Origin: Falsiruegeria mediterranea M17
GTDB taxonomy: Bacteria > Pseudomonadota > Alphaproteobacteria > Rhodobacterales > Rhodobacteraceae
Direction of reading: 5' to 3'
Assembly: GCF_900302455.1 (NCBI RefSeq)
Contig: NZ_ONZG01000011.1
Span: forward strand, 62,001 to 126,000
DNA length: 64,000 nt
The notes under the pieces are model-generated. The model saw only the letters and a list, made by a program, of their open reading frames with translations. It ran no database searches and was not told the origin of the DNA. How positions within the stretch are numbered: position 1 is the stretch's first letter; the number at the start of each line of letters is the position of its first letter. Made by a program: the position numbers and the translations under genes. This document shows positions 49,685 through 57,817 of this stretch, piece after piece.

Positions 49685-51160
49685 ATGCTGGACGCAACTA
49701 CCGATCTGAAATCGCTGCTCAAGGACCCCGAGCTCTTGGCGACCAAAGCCTATATTGGCGGTCAGTGGGTCGATGGCGACAACGGCACTTTTGCCGTGAC
49801 AAACCCCGCCCGCGGTGACGTGATCGCAGAGGTCGCGGATCTCAGCCGCGCGCAGGTGGCTGGTGCCATCGCCCAAGCCGAAGCCGCCCAGAAAGAATGG
49901 GCTGCGATGACCGGCAAGGAACGCGCCGTGATCCTGCGCCGCTGGTACGACCTGATGACGGAAAATGCCCAGGATCTGGGCACCATCCTGACCGCCGAGC
50001 AAGGCAAACCCTTGGCCGAGGCCGTGGGCGAGATCGGCTATGGCGCATCGTTCATCGAGTTTTTTGGCGAAGAGGCCAAGCGCATCTATGGCGAAACCAT
50101 TCCCGGTCACCAGCGCGACAAGCGCATCACCGTTCTGAAACAACCCATCGGCGTTGCCGCCTCGATCACGCCCTGGAACTTCCCCAACGCGATGATCACC
50201 CGCAAGGCCGCGCCCGCGCTGGCGGCTGGTTGCTCCTTCGTGGCGCGCCCCGCCAAAGAAACCCCACTATCAGCCATCGTCATGGGCGTTCTGGCTGAAC
50301 GTGCAGGAATCCCTGCCGGTGTGTTCAACGTTGTGCCCTCGTCGTCGTCTTCGGAAATCGGCAAGGAATTCTGCGAAAACCCCGGCATCCGCAAGCTGAC
50401 CTTCACCGGTTCGACCGAAGTGGGTCGCATCCTGATGAAACAGGCCGCCGATCAGGTCATGAAATGTTCGATGGAACTTGGCGGTAATGCACCCTTCATC
50501 GTATTCGACGATGCCGATCTGGACGCCGCCGTTGAAGGCGCGATGATGTGCAAGTTCCGCAACAACGGACAGACCTGTGTCTGCGCCAACCGCATCTATG
50601 TTCAGGCGGGTGTCTATGACGAATTCGCCGCCAAACTGAAGGCCGCAGTTGAGGCGCTTCAAATCGGTGATGGCCTGGCCAATGGCACCACCACCGGACC
50701 GCTGATCAACGCCGAGGCCGTTGCCAAGGTCGAAGAGCATATCAAGGACGTCACCGACAAAGGCGGCGCAGTCCTGAGCGGTGGCCTGCCGCACGATCTG
50801 GGCGGCACCTTCTTCCAGCCCACCATCGTCACCGGCGTGACCCAGGACATGATGGTTGCACAGGACGAGACCTTTGGCCCGCTGGCCCCACTCTTCAAGT
50901 TCGAAAACGAAGATGACGTCATTGCCATGGCGAACGACACCATCTTCGGTCTGGCCTCATACTTCTACGCCAAGGACCTGAGCCGCGTGTACAAGGTCGC
51001 AGAGGCGCTGGAATATGGCATCGTTGGCGTGAACACCGGCATCATCTCGACCGAAGTTGCACCGTTCGGCGGCATCAAGCAGTCGGGCCTGGGCCGTGAA
51101 GGCAGCCACCACGGCATCGAGGATTACCTGGAGATGAAGTACATCTGCATGGCGGTCTAA
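49685..51160 (+). CDS. gabD: NAD(P)-dependent succinate-semialdehyde dehydrogenase-type aldehyde dehydrogenase
   Basis: A protein of 491 aa. The aldehyde dehydrogenase core is complete: ITPWNFPNAMITRK, LTFTGSTEVGR, catalytic Glu264 in MELGGNAPF and Cys298 in NNGQTCVCANR, with FGGIKQSGLGREGSHHG at the end. The overall resemblance is to GabD. It oxidises succinate semialdehyde (or another short semialdehyde) to the acid. CGGAGG sits 8 bases before the ATG. It may complete a guanidinobutyrate/GABA route with the neighbouring enzymes, which is inference. Confidence 0.88.
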   Translation: MLDATTDLKSLLKDPELLATKAYIGGQWVDGDNGTFAVTNPARGDVIAEVADLSRAQVAGAIAQAEAAQKEWAAMTGKERAVILRRWYDLMTENAQDLGTILTAEQGKPLAEAVGEIGYGASFIEFFGEEAKRIYGETIPGHQRDKRITVLKQPIGVAASITPWNFPNAMITRKAAPALAAGCSFVARPAKETPLSAIVMGVLAERAGIPAGVFNVVPSSSSSEIGKEFCENPGIRKLTFTGSTEVGRILMKQAADQVMKCSMELGGNAPFIVFDDADLDAAVEGAMMCKFRNNGQTCVCANRIYVQAGVYDEFAAKLKAAVEALQIGDGLANGTTTGPLINAEAVAKVEEHIKDVTDKGGAVLSGGLPHDLGGTFFQPTIVTGVTQDMMVAQDETFGPLAPLFKFENEDDVIAMANDTIFGLASYFYAKDLSRVYKVAEALEYGIVGVNTGIISTEVAPFGGIKQSGLGREGSHHGIEDYLEMKYICMAV

Positions 51161-51573
51161 CCCGCATTTGTGGCGGGGCGCGTGACCATCATCGACGTCA
51201 GTTTGGTGATGGCACGGGTCCAGGCCGCTTTTTCCTCGGGGGTCAACTTCCCCGCCATCACATCATGCAACGCGGCCATAAGCGATTGGGCCGCGTTTGT
51301 CATTTGCGCCTCGGTCAACTCAAACCGTGCGTGGCTTTGGGCCAGGATTTGCGCCAATTGGGTGAACGAGTGATAGTTCGACAAGCTGCGCACAGTTGAC
51401 GCCAGCATGGTTGCAAACATCTCTTTTTGCTTGACGAAATCGCCACGAAACAGGGGCTCGACCTCGGGCATGCAGGCAAACAGGTGCTTGTAAAACCTGT
51501 CCGTCAACTCAGCCTTTCGGGCAAAGACGCGTGCAAAGCTGGATTGAACCAGGGCGATATCAGAGCTGTCCAT
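51157..51573 (-). CDS. Globin-family protein
   Basis: A protein of 138 aa with a globin fold: DIALVQSSFARVFARKAELTDRFYKHLF, MPEVEPLFRGDFVKQKEMFATML, and a proximal His candidate H81 in LAQILAQSHARFEL. It looks like the single-domain bacterial haemoglobins or the globin part of flavohaemoglobin, without a reductase domain. It could bind oxygen or nitric oxide. The start at 51573 is preferred; an ATG at 51651 gives 26 unrelated residues. Its 3' end overlaps the gabD stop by 4 bases. Confidence 0.85.
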   Translation of the reverse strand: MDSSDIALVQSSFARVFARKAELTDRFYKHLFACMPEVEPLFRGDFVKQKEMFATMLASTVRSLSNYHSFTQLAQILAQSHARFELTEAQMTNAAQSLMAALHDVMAGKLTPEEKAAWTRAITKLTSMMVTRPATNAG

Positions 51574-51696
51574 TGAACTGGGCCTTCTACGGGGCAGAGC
51601 CGCAGTATCTTGGTGATCAGTTAAGGTTTGGTTTCCGTGTCCGGACTTCATTCTTACAAAACTGATTCAAAACCGTCGCACAGCCTTCAACTTTGA

Positions 51697-51714
51697 CGGT
51701 CATCCCCCCTTCAT
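51697..51714 (+). promoter_or_regulatory. Possible Pho box
   Basis: CGGTCAT-CCCC-CCTTCAT matches the tandem CTGTCAT-N4-CTGTCAT PhoB consensus at 6/7 and 5/7 positions, with the required 11-base repeat. It is 27 bases upstream of the phytase-like gene. Confidence 0.4.
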
Positions 51715-51740
51715 CTGACAAATGAACTGAGGATTTTGGC

Positions 51741-53921
51741 ATGACCGCACGCCTGATGTGTCTGACCTCCGCCCTTGCCCTAACCGCCGGTTCGGCGATG
51801 GCCGAGATGAATTTCAACCGGATCGCCACCTTCCCCGTGTTCCAGAACATGGCCGAAGGTCAGGACACCAGCCGCGAAACCTCGCCCGAAATCATTGCGG
51901 CCACCGCCGATGGTATGACGTTGGTCTACACCGACAGCCCCTTGGGCGGCATCGGCATGATCGACATCAGCGACCCGGCCAACCCCGCGCCCCTGGGCAA
52001 TCTGGACATGGGCGGCGAGCCCACTTCCGTCGCCGTCATCGGCCAGACCGCCTTTGTCGGTGTCAACACCTCCGAAAGCTACACCGCGCCTTCGGGCAAG
52101 CTGGTCTCTATCGACCTGACCGGAAAAACCCAGACCGCTGCCTGTGACTTGGGCGGTCAGCCCGACAGCATCGCCGCCGCCCCAGATGGCAGCTTTATCT
52201 CGGTCGCCATCGAAAACGAGCGCGACGAGGACCTGAACGACGGCATCATCCCCCAGCTACCCGCCGGCAACCTGGCGATGGTTCCGCTGAAAGATGGCGC
52301 CATGGATTGCACCGGCCTGAACCTGGTCGACCTCACCGGCCTGGCCACGGTCGCCCCAACAGACCCCGAGCCGGAATTCGTCGACATCAACGCCCTTGGT
52401 GAAACCGTCATCACCTTGCAGGAAAACAATCACATTGCTGTAGTGGGCAAAGACGGCACTGTGATCAGTCATTTCTCCGCCGGTTCCGTGGATCTGGATG
52501 GTATTGACGCCACCGACGAACGCGGCGCGCTGATTTTCACCGAGAGCCAACAGGGCCGTCTGCGAGAGCCTGACGCGGTCAAATGGATCGACGATCAGCA
52601 TTTCGCCACCGCCAACGAAGGCGACTATCAAGGCGGCTCGCGCGGCTGGACGATCTTTGCCAAGGACGGCACCGTCGTCTACGAAAGCGGCACCACATTC
52701 GAACACGCCATCGTTGAAATCGGCCACTACCCCGACAAACGCTCGGACAGCAAAGGGGTTGAACCCGAAAGCGTGACCGCCGCCACCTTCGGTGACACTC
52801 CCATGATCTTTGTCGGGGCCGAGCGCGCCTCGATTATCGGGGTCTATGACGCGACCGATCCCAAGAACCCAGTCCTGAAACAGCTGTTGCCGTCAGGCGT
52901 CGGCCCTGAGGGATATGTCGCCATCCCCAAACGCGGCCTGTTGGTCGCGGCCAACGAAAAGGACCTGATCGAAGACAAAGGCCCTCGAGCACATGTCTCG
53001 ATCTTCGAATACCAGGATGGCCCCGCAACCTACCCACACCTGACATCCAAAGGCGCAGATGAACTGATCGGTTGGGGTGCCTTGTCCGGTTTGGTCGCGG
53101 ATCAGGACGGCATGATCTATGCGGTCAACGACAGCTTTTATGGCTTCCAGCCCTCGATCTTCAAGATCGACCCTAGCCAGTCGCCCGCCCGCATCACCGA
53201 CGTGATCCGCATCACCCGCAACGGCATGCCCGCGCAGAAACTCGACCTCGAAGGGATCACCCTGGACGGCCAGGGTGGATTCTACGTCGCCTCTGAGGGC
53301 CGCACCGACCGCGTCATCCCCCATGCGGTCTACCACGTGCAAGCCGATGGCTCGATCAAACCCAAGAAAGGCGAGATCGGCCTGCCTCCCGAGTTGATGG
53401 CGGTTGAGAAACGCTTTGGGTTCGAAGGGATCACGAAGGTCGGTAACACCCTATGGATGTCTGTTCAGCGGGAATGGAAAGACGACCCGGCAAACCACGT
53501 CAAACTGGTCGCCTACAACCTGGAAACCAAGGAATGGGGTGCCGTGCACTACCCTAAAGCCGAACCCGCAACCGGCTGGGTCGGCCTGTCGGAAATCGTG
53601 GCCCATGGCGATCATGTCTATGTCATCGAACGCGACAACCAGCATGACCACCGCGCTGTCACCAAAAAGGTCTATCGCATCCCGCTAGCCGAGATGACGC
53701 CCGCACCCCTGGGCGGCGTGCTTCCTGTCGTCAGCAAAGAGCTGGTCCGCGATCTGATCCCCGACCTGACGTCGACCGGCGGCTATGTCCTCGACAAGGT
53801 CGAAGGTCTGGCCATCCTGCCCTCGGGCCAGGCTTGGATTATCACCGACAACGATGGCGTCGACGACGCCTCGGGTGAGACAATGTTCTTCCCCATCGGC
53901 AACGTTTCAACCGGCAGCTAA
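51741..53921 (+). CDS. Exported phytase-like/esterase-like beta-propeller protein
   Basis: A protein of 726 aa with a signal peptide (MTARLMCLTSALALTAGSAMA). The first 350 residues resemble a choice-of-anchor beta-propeller (LVYTDSPLGGIGMIDISDPANPAPLGNL). The C-terminal 300 residues have the phytase-like (esterase-like) domain: WGALSGLVADQDGMIYAVNDSFYG, LDLEGITLDGQGGFYVASEGR, FEGITKVGNTLWMSVQREW, and DKVEGLAILPSGQAWIITDNDGVDD. It would hydrolyse phosphate or another ester in the periplasm. The gene is alone, with a strong terminator. A possible Pho box upstream agrees with a role in phosphate supply. Confidence 0.85.
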   Translation: MTARLMCLTSALALTAGSAMAEMNFNRIATFPVFQNMAEGQDTSRETSPEIIAATADGMTLVYTDSPLGGIGMIDISDPANPAPLGNLDMGGEPTSVAVIGQTAFVGVNTSESYTAPSGKLVSIDLTGKTQTAACDLGGQPDSIAAAPDGSFISVAIENERDEDLNDGIIPQLPAGNLAMVPLKDGAMDCTGLNLVDLTGLATVAPTDPEPEFVDINALGETVITLQENNHIAVVGKDGTVISHFSAGSVDLDGIDATDERGALIFTESQQGRLREPDAVKWIDDQHFATANEGDYQGGSRGWTIFAKDGTVVYESGTTFEHAIVEIGHYPDKRSDSKGVEPESVTAATFGDTPMIFVGAERASIIGVYDATDPKNPVLKQLLPSGVGPEGYVAIPKRGLLVAANEKDLIEDKGPRAHVSIFEYQDGPATYPHLTSKGADELIGWGALSGLVADQDGMIYAVNDSFYGFQPSIFKIDPSQSPARITDVIRITRNGMPAQKLDLEGITLDGQGGFYVASEGRTDRVIPHAVYHVQADGSIKPKKGEIGLPPELMAVEKRFGFEGITKVGNTLWMSVQREWKDDPANHVKLVAYNLETKEWGAVHYPKAEPATGWVGLSEIVAHGDHVYVIERDNQHDHRAVTKKVYRIPLAEMTPAPLGGVLPVVSKELVRDLIPDLTSTGGYVLDKVEGLAILPSGQAWIITDNDGVDDASGETMFFPIGNVSTGS

Positions 53922-53931
53922 ACACGGGACA

Positions 53932-53965
53932 GGGCGTCAGGCGATCCTCGCTTGACGCCCTTGTT
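53932..53965 (+). terminator. Terminator after the phytase-like gene
   Basis: A 13-bp stem (53932-53944 with 53948-53960, one G-T pair), loop TCC, then TTGTT, 10 bases after the stop codon. Confidence 0.88.
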
Positions 53966-54015
53966 GCACGCCCTTAGACAAGCCGCTTTCCAGTTTCAGG
54001 CAAAGGGGTTCGGGC

Positions 54016-55263
54016 ATGGCACAGAGCAGCCCTGTTTTGGGCATTGATTTTGGCACCTCCAACTCGGCGGCAGGCATCCTGCTGGACGGCAAACCACATC
54101 TGATCGAGATCGAGCCAGGGCAGAAAACCCTGCCCACGACGTTTTTTTTCGACTTCGACTCGCGACAAACCCTGATCGGCTCTCCCGCCAACGCCGCCCT
54201 GATCAACGGGCTTGAGGGGCGGTTCATGCGCGCGCTCAAACGCGTGTTGGGCACAGGTTTGATGCACGAGAAACGCCAAATCCTGAACGAACGGGTCACC
54301 TTCGTCGACATCATCGCTCGCTTTCTCTCGCGCATCAAAACCCGCGCCGAGGCGCAAACAGGGCTGAGTTTTGACACCGCCCTCTCGGGGCGTCCGGTCA
54401 ACTTTCACGGTCCCGGTGACGCAAGGGAAGCGCAGGCCGAGGATGACCTGCGCCAATGCTATCTGGCCGCCGGGTTCAAGGGTGTAAACTTCTTGCCCGA
54501 ACCCGAAGCTGCAGCTATCGCCAGCGGCGCCACAAACGGGCGTGGCCTGATCGTCGACATCGGCGGTGGCACCTCGGACTTTTCGCTGTTTGAAACAAGG
54601 GCAGATGGGCAGGTTAACATCCTCGCCAACCACGGCATCCGCATCGGCGGGACAGATTTCGACCGCGCGATCAACGTCGACACGGTTATGCCCCTGCTGG
54701 GCAAAGGCACACAGCTGCGCAAAGACATTGGCACGGGTCTTTTGACCACGCCCAATGCCATCTTCAACGACCTCGCCACGTGGGAGAAGATCCCCTTTCT
54801 CTACACCGCCCAAACCCGCCGCATGGCATCCGACATGCTGACGCTCGCAGAAGAGCCGGTCAAACTGCAGCGCCTTGTAACGGTCCTCGAAGACGAGCTG
54901 GGGCATGATTTGGCGTTTGCCGTGGAACGCGGCAAGATCGCCGCCAACGCGCCCGACGCGGCACAGGCCAGGATCCAACTGGACATGATCGAACGCGGCC
55001 TCTCCGCTCCGCTGGACGCCCTGGATATCGCGCGCAGCCTATCGAACTTTGCAATGGAATTGCACTCAGGCGCGCGCGACACCCTGCAAATGGCAGATTG
55101 CGCCCCGCAATCCGTGCGTCACGTTGTTTACGTCGGCGGCTCCAGCCTGATGTCGCTGGTGCCTCAAGCGATGCACGCCCTCTTCCCCGACGCCGAACAC
55201 AGCTTTACCGAAGTTTTCACCGCCGTCGCAGACGGGCTCGCCATCTCAGGCAACCGCCCCTGA
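54016..55263 (+). CDS. Short Hsp70-like chaperone (ATPase domain only)
   Basis: A protein of 415 aa with the actin/Hsp70 nucleotide-binding domain: VLGIDFGTSNSAAGI (phosphate 1), GLIVDIGGGTSDFSLF (phosphate 2), IRIGGTDFDRAINVDTVMPLL, and VVYVGGSSLMSLVP (adenosine). The C-terminal peptide-binding domain of DnaK is absent. It resembles YegD, a DnaK-like protein of unknown role. It is convergent with an Hsp20 gene, 231 bases away. The segment between residues 230 and 330 is longer than usual and partly helical. Confidence 0.9.
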   Translation: MAQSSPVLGIDFGTSNSAAGILLDGKPHLIEIEPGQKTLPTTFFFDFDSRQTLIGSPANAALINGLEGRFMRALKRVLGTGLMHEKRQILNERVTFVDIIARFLSRIKTRAEAQTGLSFDTALSGRPVNFHGPGDAREAQAEDDLRQCYLAAGFKGVNFLPEPEAAAIASGATNGRGLIVDIGGGTSDFSLFETRADGQVNILANHGIRIGGTDFDRAINVDTVMPLLGKGTQLRKDIGTGLLTTPNAIFNDLATWEKIPFLYTAQTRRMASDMLTLAEEPVKLQRLVTVLEDELGHDLAFAVERGKIAANAPDAAQARIQLDMIERGLSAPLDALDIARSLSNFAMELHSGARDTLQMADCAPQSVRHVVYVGGSSLMSLVPQAMHALFPDAEHSFTEVFTAVADGLAISGNRP

Positions 55264-55291
55264 CATCAGCGGCGCAACGCAACCGCGCCGC

Positions 55292-55357
55292 GCGCCAGCG
55301 TGGCGCCCGGCCCAACCCTGAGGTGCCTTTCGTCAGAAAGGTCCAAAGGGGCGGGAG
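55292..55357 (-). repeat. Interspersed repeat, copy 3 of 3
   Basis: On the minus strand the blocks CTCCCGCCC (55349-55357), hairpin (CCTTTC/GAAAGG, 55326-55331 and 55336-55341), GTTGGGCCGGGCGCC (55302-55316) and a second hairpin (GCGCCA/TGGCGC, 55292-55297 and 55301-55306) follow in the same order as in copy 2. The stem sequences differ between copies, while blocks are conserved. Confidence 0.65.
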
Positions 55358-55445
55358 CCCCCCGAACCTCGAATACACCAAACCCCGCGCCAGTGTGGCA
55401 CGGGGTCGGCACGATAACCGAGGGAGGGAAAGATTACCGTCTTGG

Positions 55446-55481
55446 CCCCTCGCGCCCAAATTCCGCAATGGACGCGAGGGG
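55446..55481 (-). terminator. Hairpin after the Hsp20 gene
   Basis: A perfect 9-bp stem (55446-55454 with 55473-55481) lies 12 bases after the Hsp20 stop codon on the minus strand, with an 18-base loop and no T-run. Confidence 0.5.
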
Positions 55482-55493
55482 TGGGAGGTTTCG

Positions 55494-55961
55494 TTAGTTG
55501 ACAGGCTTGGCGTCCACCAGGTCCTGCTCAACCGCTTTTCCGGATGCAATCTCGATCCGGCGCGGCTTCAGGGCTTCTGGCACTTCGCGCTGCAACTCGA
55601 TGTGCAGCATCCCGTCCGTGTGGCTGGCACCGGTTACGCGCACATGGTCTGCCAGGGTGAACCGACGCTCAAACGCGCGGGTGGCGATGCCACGATGCAG
55701 GTAGGTGCGCTCGGTCTCGTCCGCGGCCTTCTTGGCCGAAACAACCAGTGAATTTTCTTTCATCTCGACCGACAGGTCGGCATCCGAAAACCCGGCCACG
55801 GCAATCGAAATGCGATAAGCATCTGCAGCGGTTTTCTCGATGTTGTAAGGGGGGTAGCTGGGCTGCGCCACGTCGTTGGTCAGAACCCGGTCCATCAGGT
55901 CTGCGATCTGGTCAAAACCGATGCTGGCACGGTGCAGCGGTGCAAAATCAAATGTACGCAT
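55494..55961 (-). CDS. Hsp20 (small heat shock, alpha-crystallin) family protein
   Basis: A protein of 155 aa. The alpha-crystallin core begins at about residue 40: YNIEKTAADAYRISIAVAGFSDADLSVEM, LVVSAKKAADETERTYLHRGIATRAFERRFTLADHVRV, and the HTDGMLHIELQREVPEALKPRRIEI segment with the C-terminal IxI-like anchor (RRIEIAS). The N-terminus MRTFDFAPLHRASIGFDQIADLMDRVL is the IbpA/B-like subgroup found in alphaproteobacteria. It holds unfolding proteins. The gene has a sigma-32-type promoter and a leader that can form a ROSE-type thermometer. Confidence 0.93.
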   Translation of the reverse strand: MRTFDFAPLHRASIGFDQIADLMDRVLTNDVAQPSYPPYNIEKTAADAYRISIAVAGFSDADLSVEMKENSLVVSAKKAADETERTYLHRGIATRAFERRFTLADHVRVTGASHTDGMLHIELQREVPEALKPRRIEIASGKAVEQDLVDAKPVN

Positions 55962-55969
55962 AGGTCGTT

Positions 55970-56019
55970 ATCCTCATCTCTTGAGCGATTTAACTCTGTT
56001 GCCCTCCAACTGGACGGGC
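55970..56019 (-). promoter_or_regulatory. ROSE-like RNA thermometer in the Hsp20 leader
   Basis: In the mRNA, ATCGCTC (55983-55989, minus strand) can pair with the ribosome site GAGGAT (55970-55975), with one bulged G as in the UYGCU/AGGA core of ROSE elements. A second hairpin GCCC...GGGC lies at 56001-56019. The leader is about 100 bases, similar to known ROSE leaders. Confidence 0.6.
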
Positions 56020-56065
56020 GTTTGTTTTCCACCGAACCCCTATCTCAGGCGGCCCGGTAAAATTC

Positions 56066-56094
56066 AGATGGGATGTTGGAAATCGGGTTTCAAG
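56066..56094 (-). promoter_or_regulatory. Sigma-32 (RpoH) promoter of the Hsp20 gene
   Basis: On the minus strand CTTGAAA (56088-56094), a 14-base spacer, and TCCCATCT (56066-56073) match the heat-shock promoter consensus CTTGAAA-N(13-15)-CCCCATNT at 14 of 15 defined or near-defined positions. It lies about 105 bases upstream of the start codon. Confidence 0.75.
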
Positions 56095-56108
56095 ACCCAG
56101 CGTCGAAC

Positions 56109-56912
56109 TTAGGGTCGGACGAATTTGGCGCCTGTCGAATTGCGGCTCGACCCGACCTGCACCCGCCGTACGGTCGCCTTTGGCGCGGCGGCTTCAACCC
56201 GCAGACGTTGTTTCAAATATGAAACCATATCAGGCAGTTCCATACCCCATGCCACCTTGCGTCCCTGAGCCTGTGACATGGCAGACACCACAGACAGAAT
56301 ACGCCCCCGGTTACCAACTTGCGCAAAAACCGCCGACCCGGACGACCCAAAGGTGACGTTGCAGTCAAAAGCCAACAACCCTTCGGCGCGATGCAGAACC
56401 TGACATGATCGTTGCCGCGAAATGGCCTCGGCCCGCCCCCGACCATAAGACGACACGCTGACTTCGAGCCCGTCCAAATCTCCCGAATGCAAAACGAACG
56501 GATCGGCCTGCGCCACCGTGATCGGTTCAGCCAATCGCATCAATGCAACGTCAACGCGCACACGCTCGGCCGACGGTGGTTGGTTGGCCACAAAATCGGG
56601 ATGGGTCGCAATCTGGCGCACCCGACGTTCCGCAATTGCCTGACCATCGCGCAAGCCTGCTCGAAATACGATCTGATCCACGGGGTAGTGCGCCCCTGTC
56701 GCCTTATCGAAGGCGCAATGCGCTGCCGTCAGAACCAGATCCGGCGCAATCAGGGTTCCAGTACAAAACCCCTTGCCCGCCAAGTCCAGACGCCCAACGG
56801 CCTCCCAACCCAGAACATCCTCGCGATCCGTCAACCGCACCAAGCCCGAGCTCTGCGCCTGGGCCATTCCGCCCAACACCAACCCAAGGATCAGTGCGAT
56901 CAAACCCTTCAT
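56109..56912 (-). CDS. Trypsin-like serine protease
   Basis: A protein of 267 aa with a signal peptide (MKGLIALILGLVLGGMAQAQ). The catalytic triad is intact: H65 in LTAAHCAF, D121 in VRVDVALM and S191 in TFGSSGSAVF. The catalytic-domain cysteines and VSSYGRGRAE agree with the S1 family. The C-terminal tail RRVQVGSSRNSTGAKFVRP is also seen in its neighbour. It overlaps that neighbour by 4 bases and is probably a tandem duplicate. Secreted to periplasm or beyond; substrate unknown. Confidence 0.9.
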   Translation of the reverse strand: MKGLIALILGLVLGGMAQAQSSGLVRLTDREDVLGWEAVGRLDLAGKGFCTGTLIAPDLVLTAAHCAFDKATGAHYPVDQIVFRAGLRDGQAIAERRVRQIATHPDFVANQPPSAERVRVDVALMRLAEPITVAQADPFVLHSGDLDGLEVSVSSYGRGRAEAISRQRSCQVLHRAEGLLAFDCNVTFGSSGSAVFAQVGNRGRILSVVSAMSQAQGRKVAWGMELPDMVSYLKQRLRVEAAAPKATVRRVQVGSSRNSTGAKFVRP

Positions 56913-57721
56913 GGCTTCACGAACTTCGCGCCCATCTCTCGGCGCCCCTGCCCGACCTGAATGCGGTTGGTCGAGGGCGGAGGGGCTTGGTTGAACCCCT
57001 GTCCGGATGCCAACTGCGCTCGCAGCAGAACCAACGATTCCTCAAGCGCCGTGCCCAAGGCAACCCGGTCACCCTGCACCTCGGCTTTGGCCGACACAAC
57101 TGACACGATGCGCGGCTCCTGCCCCGAGAACGAAAAGATCGGCGCACCCGAGGATCCAAAATCCACATCACATGACATCACCAGAATGCCCTGTTGCTGC
57201 GCCATGACCGAGCACACCTCTTGCAACGATGGCGCCTCGGACCGGCTTTGCGCATAAGACACAACGCCCACGTCCTCGCCCCGCGTCGGGCGCTTGCCGG
57301 TCTGGAATGGTACGACGGTAGTGTTGCGGATCGGGCGCTGCAGCTCGAGCAGGGCGACATCGTTGCGCACACGCTCAGTCGAGACCGCCCCGTCATAGAC
57401 ATAGTCAGGATGGATCACCGCGCGGCGCACATAACGATAGGCCGAGGCACGGCCATTGCGCCAGCCAGCCAAAAACTCGATCTGTGCGGCGTCGATGCGG
57501 GCCTTGGTGGATTTGTTGAACAGACAATGTGCAGCCGTCAGCACCAGATCAGGTGCGATCAGGGCGCCCGTGCAGAACCCGGTGCCGTTGATGTCCAAAC
57601 GGCCAACCGCCTCCCAGTCGCGTCCCGAATGGGTGGTGTCCAACCGCTGCAGATGCGCATCCTCAGCCGCTGCCACAAAGGGCATCATGGCCAAAACAAG
57701 GGTTTTCAATAGGGTGCGCAC
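56909..57721 (-). CDS. Trypsin-like serine protease
   Basis: A protein of 270 aa with a signal peptide (MRTLLKTLVLAMMPFVAAAE). The triad H65 (LTAAHCLF), D121 (VRNDVALLEL) and S191 (DFGSSGAPIF) is intact at the same positions as in the next gene. The N-terminal WEAVGRLDINGTGFCTGALIAPDLV is nearly the same in both. It ends NRIQVGQGRREMGAKFVKP. The pair is translated together (ATGA overlap); this is the first gene. It probably arose by duplication. Confidence 0.9.
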   Translation of the reverse strand: MRTLLKTLVLAMMPFVAAAEDAHLQRLDTTHSGRDWEAVGRLDINGTGFCTGALIAPDLVLTAAHCLFNKSTKARIDAAQIEFLAGWRNGRASAYRYVRRAVIHPDYVYDGAVSTERVRNDVALLELQRPIRNTTVVPFQTGKRPTRGEDVGVVSYAQSRSEAPSLQEVCSVMAQQQGILVMSCDVDFGSSGAPIFSFSGQEPRIVSVVSAKAEVQGDRVALGTALEESLVLLRAQLASGQGFNQAPPPSTNRIQVGQGRREMGAKFVKP

Positions 57722-57817
57722 GCAGACCTCCGAGACTTAAGTTGTCTCAGATTGGTATGAGCGGCGTGGGGCGAAATTAGGGCGCACCTGCGGCAACTTG
57801 GGATCGCTTTTGCGCGC

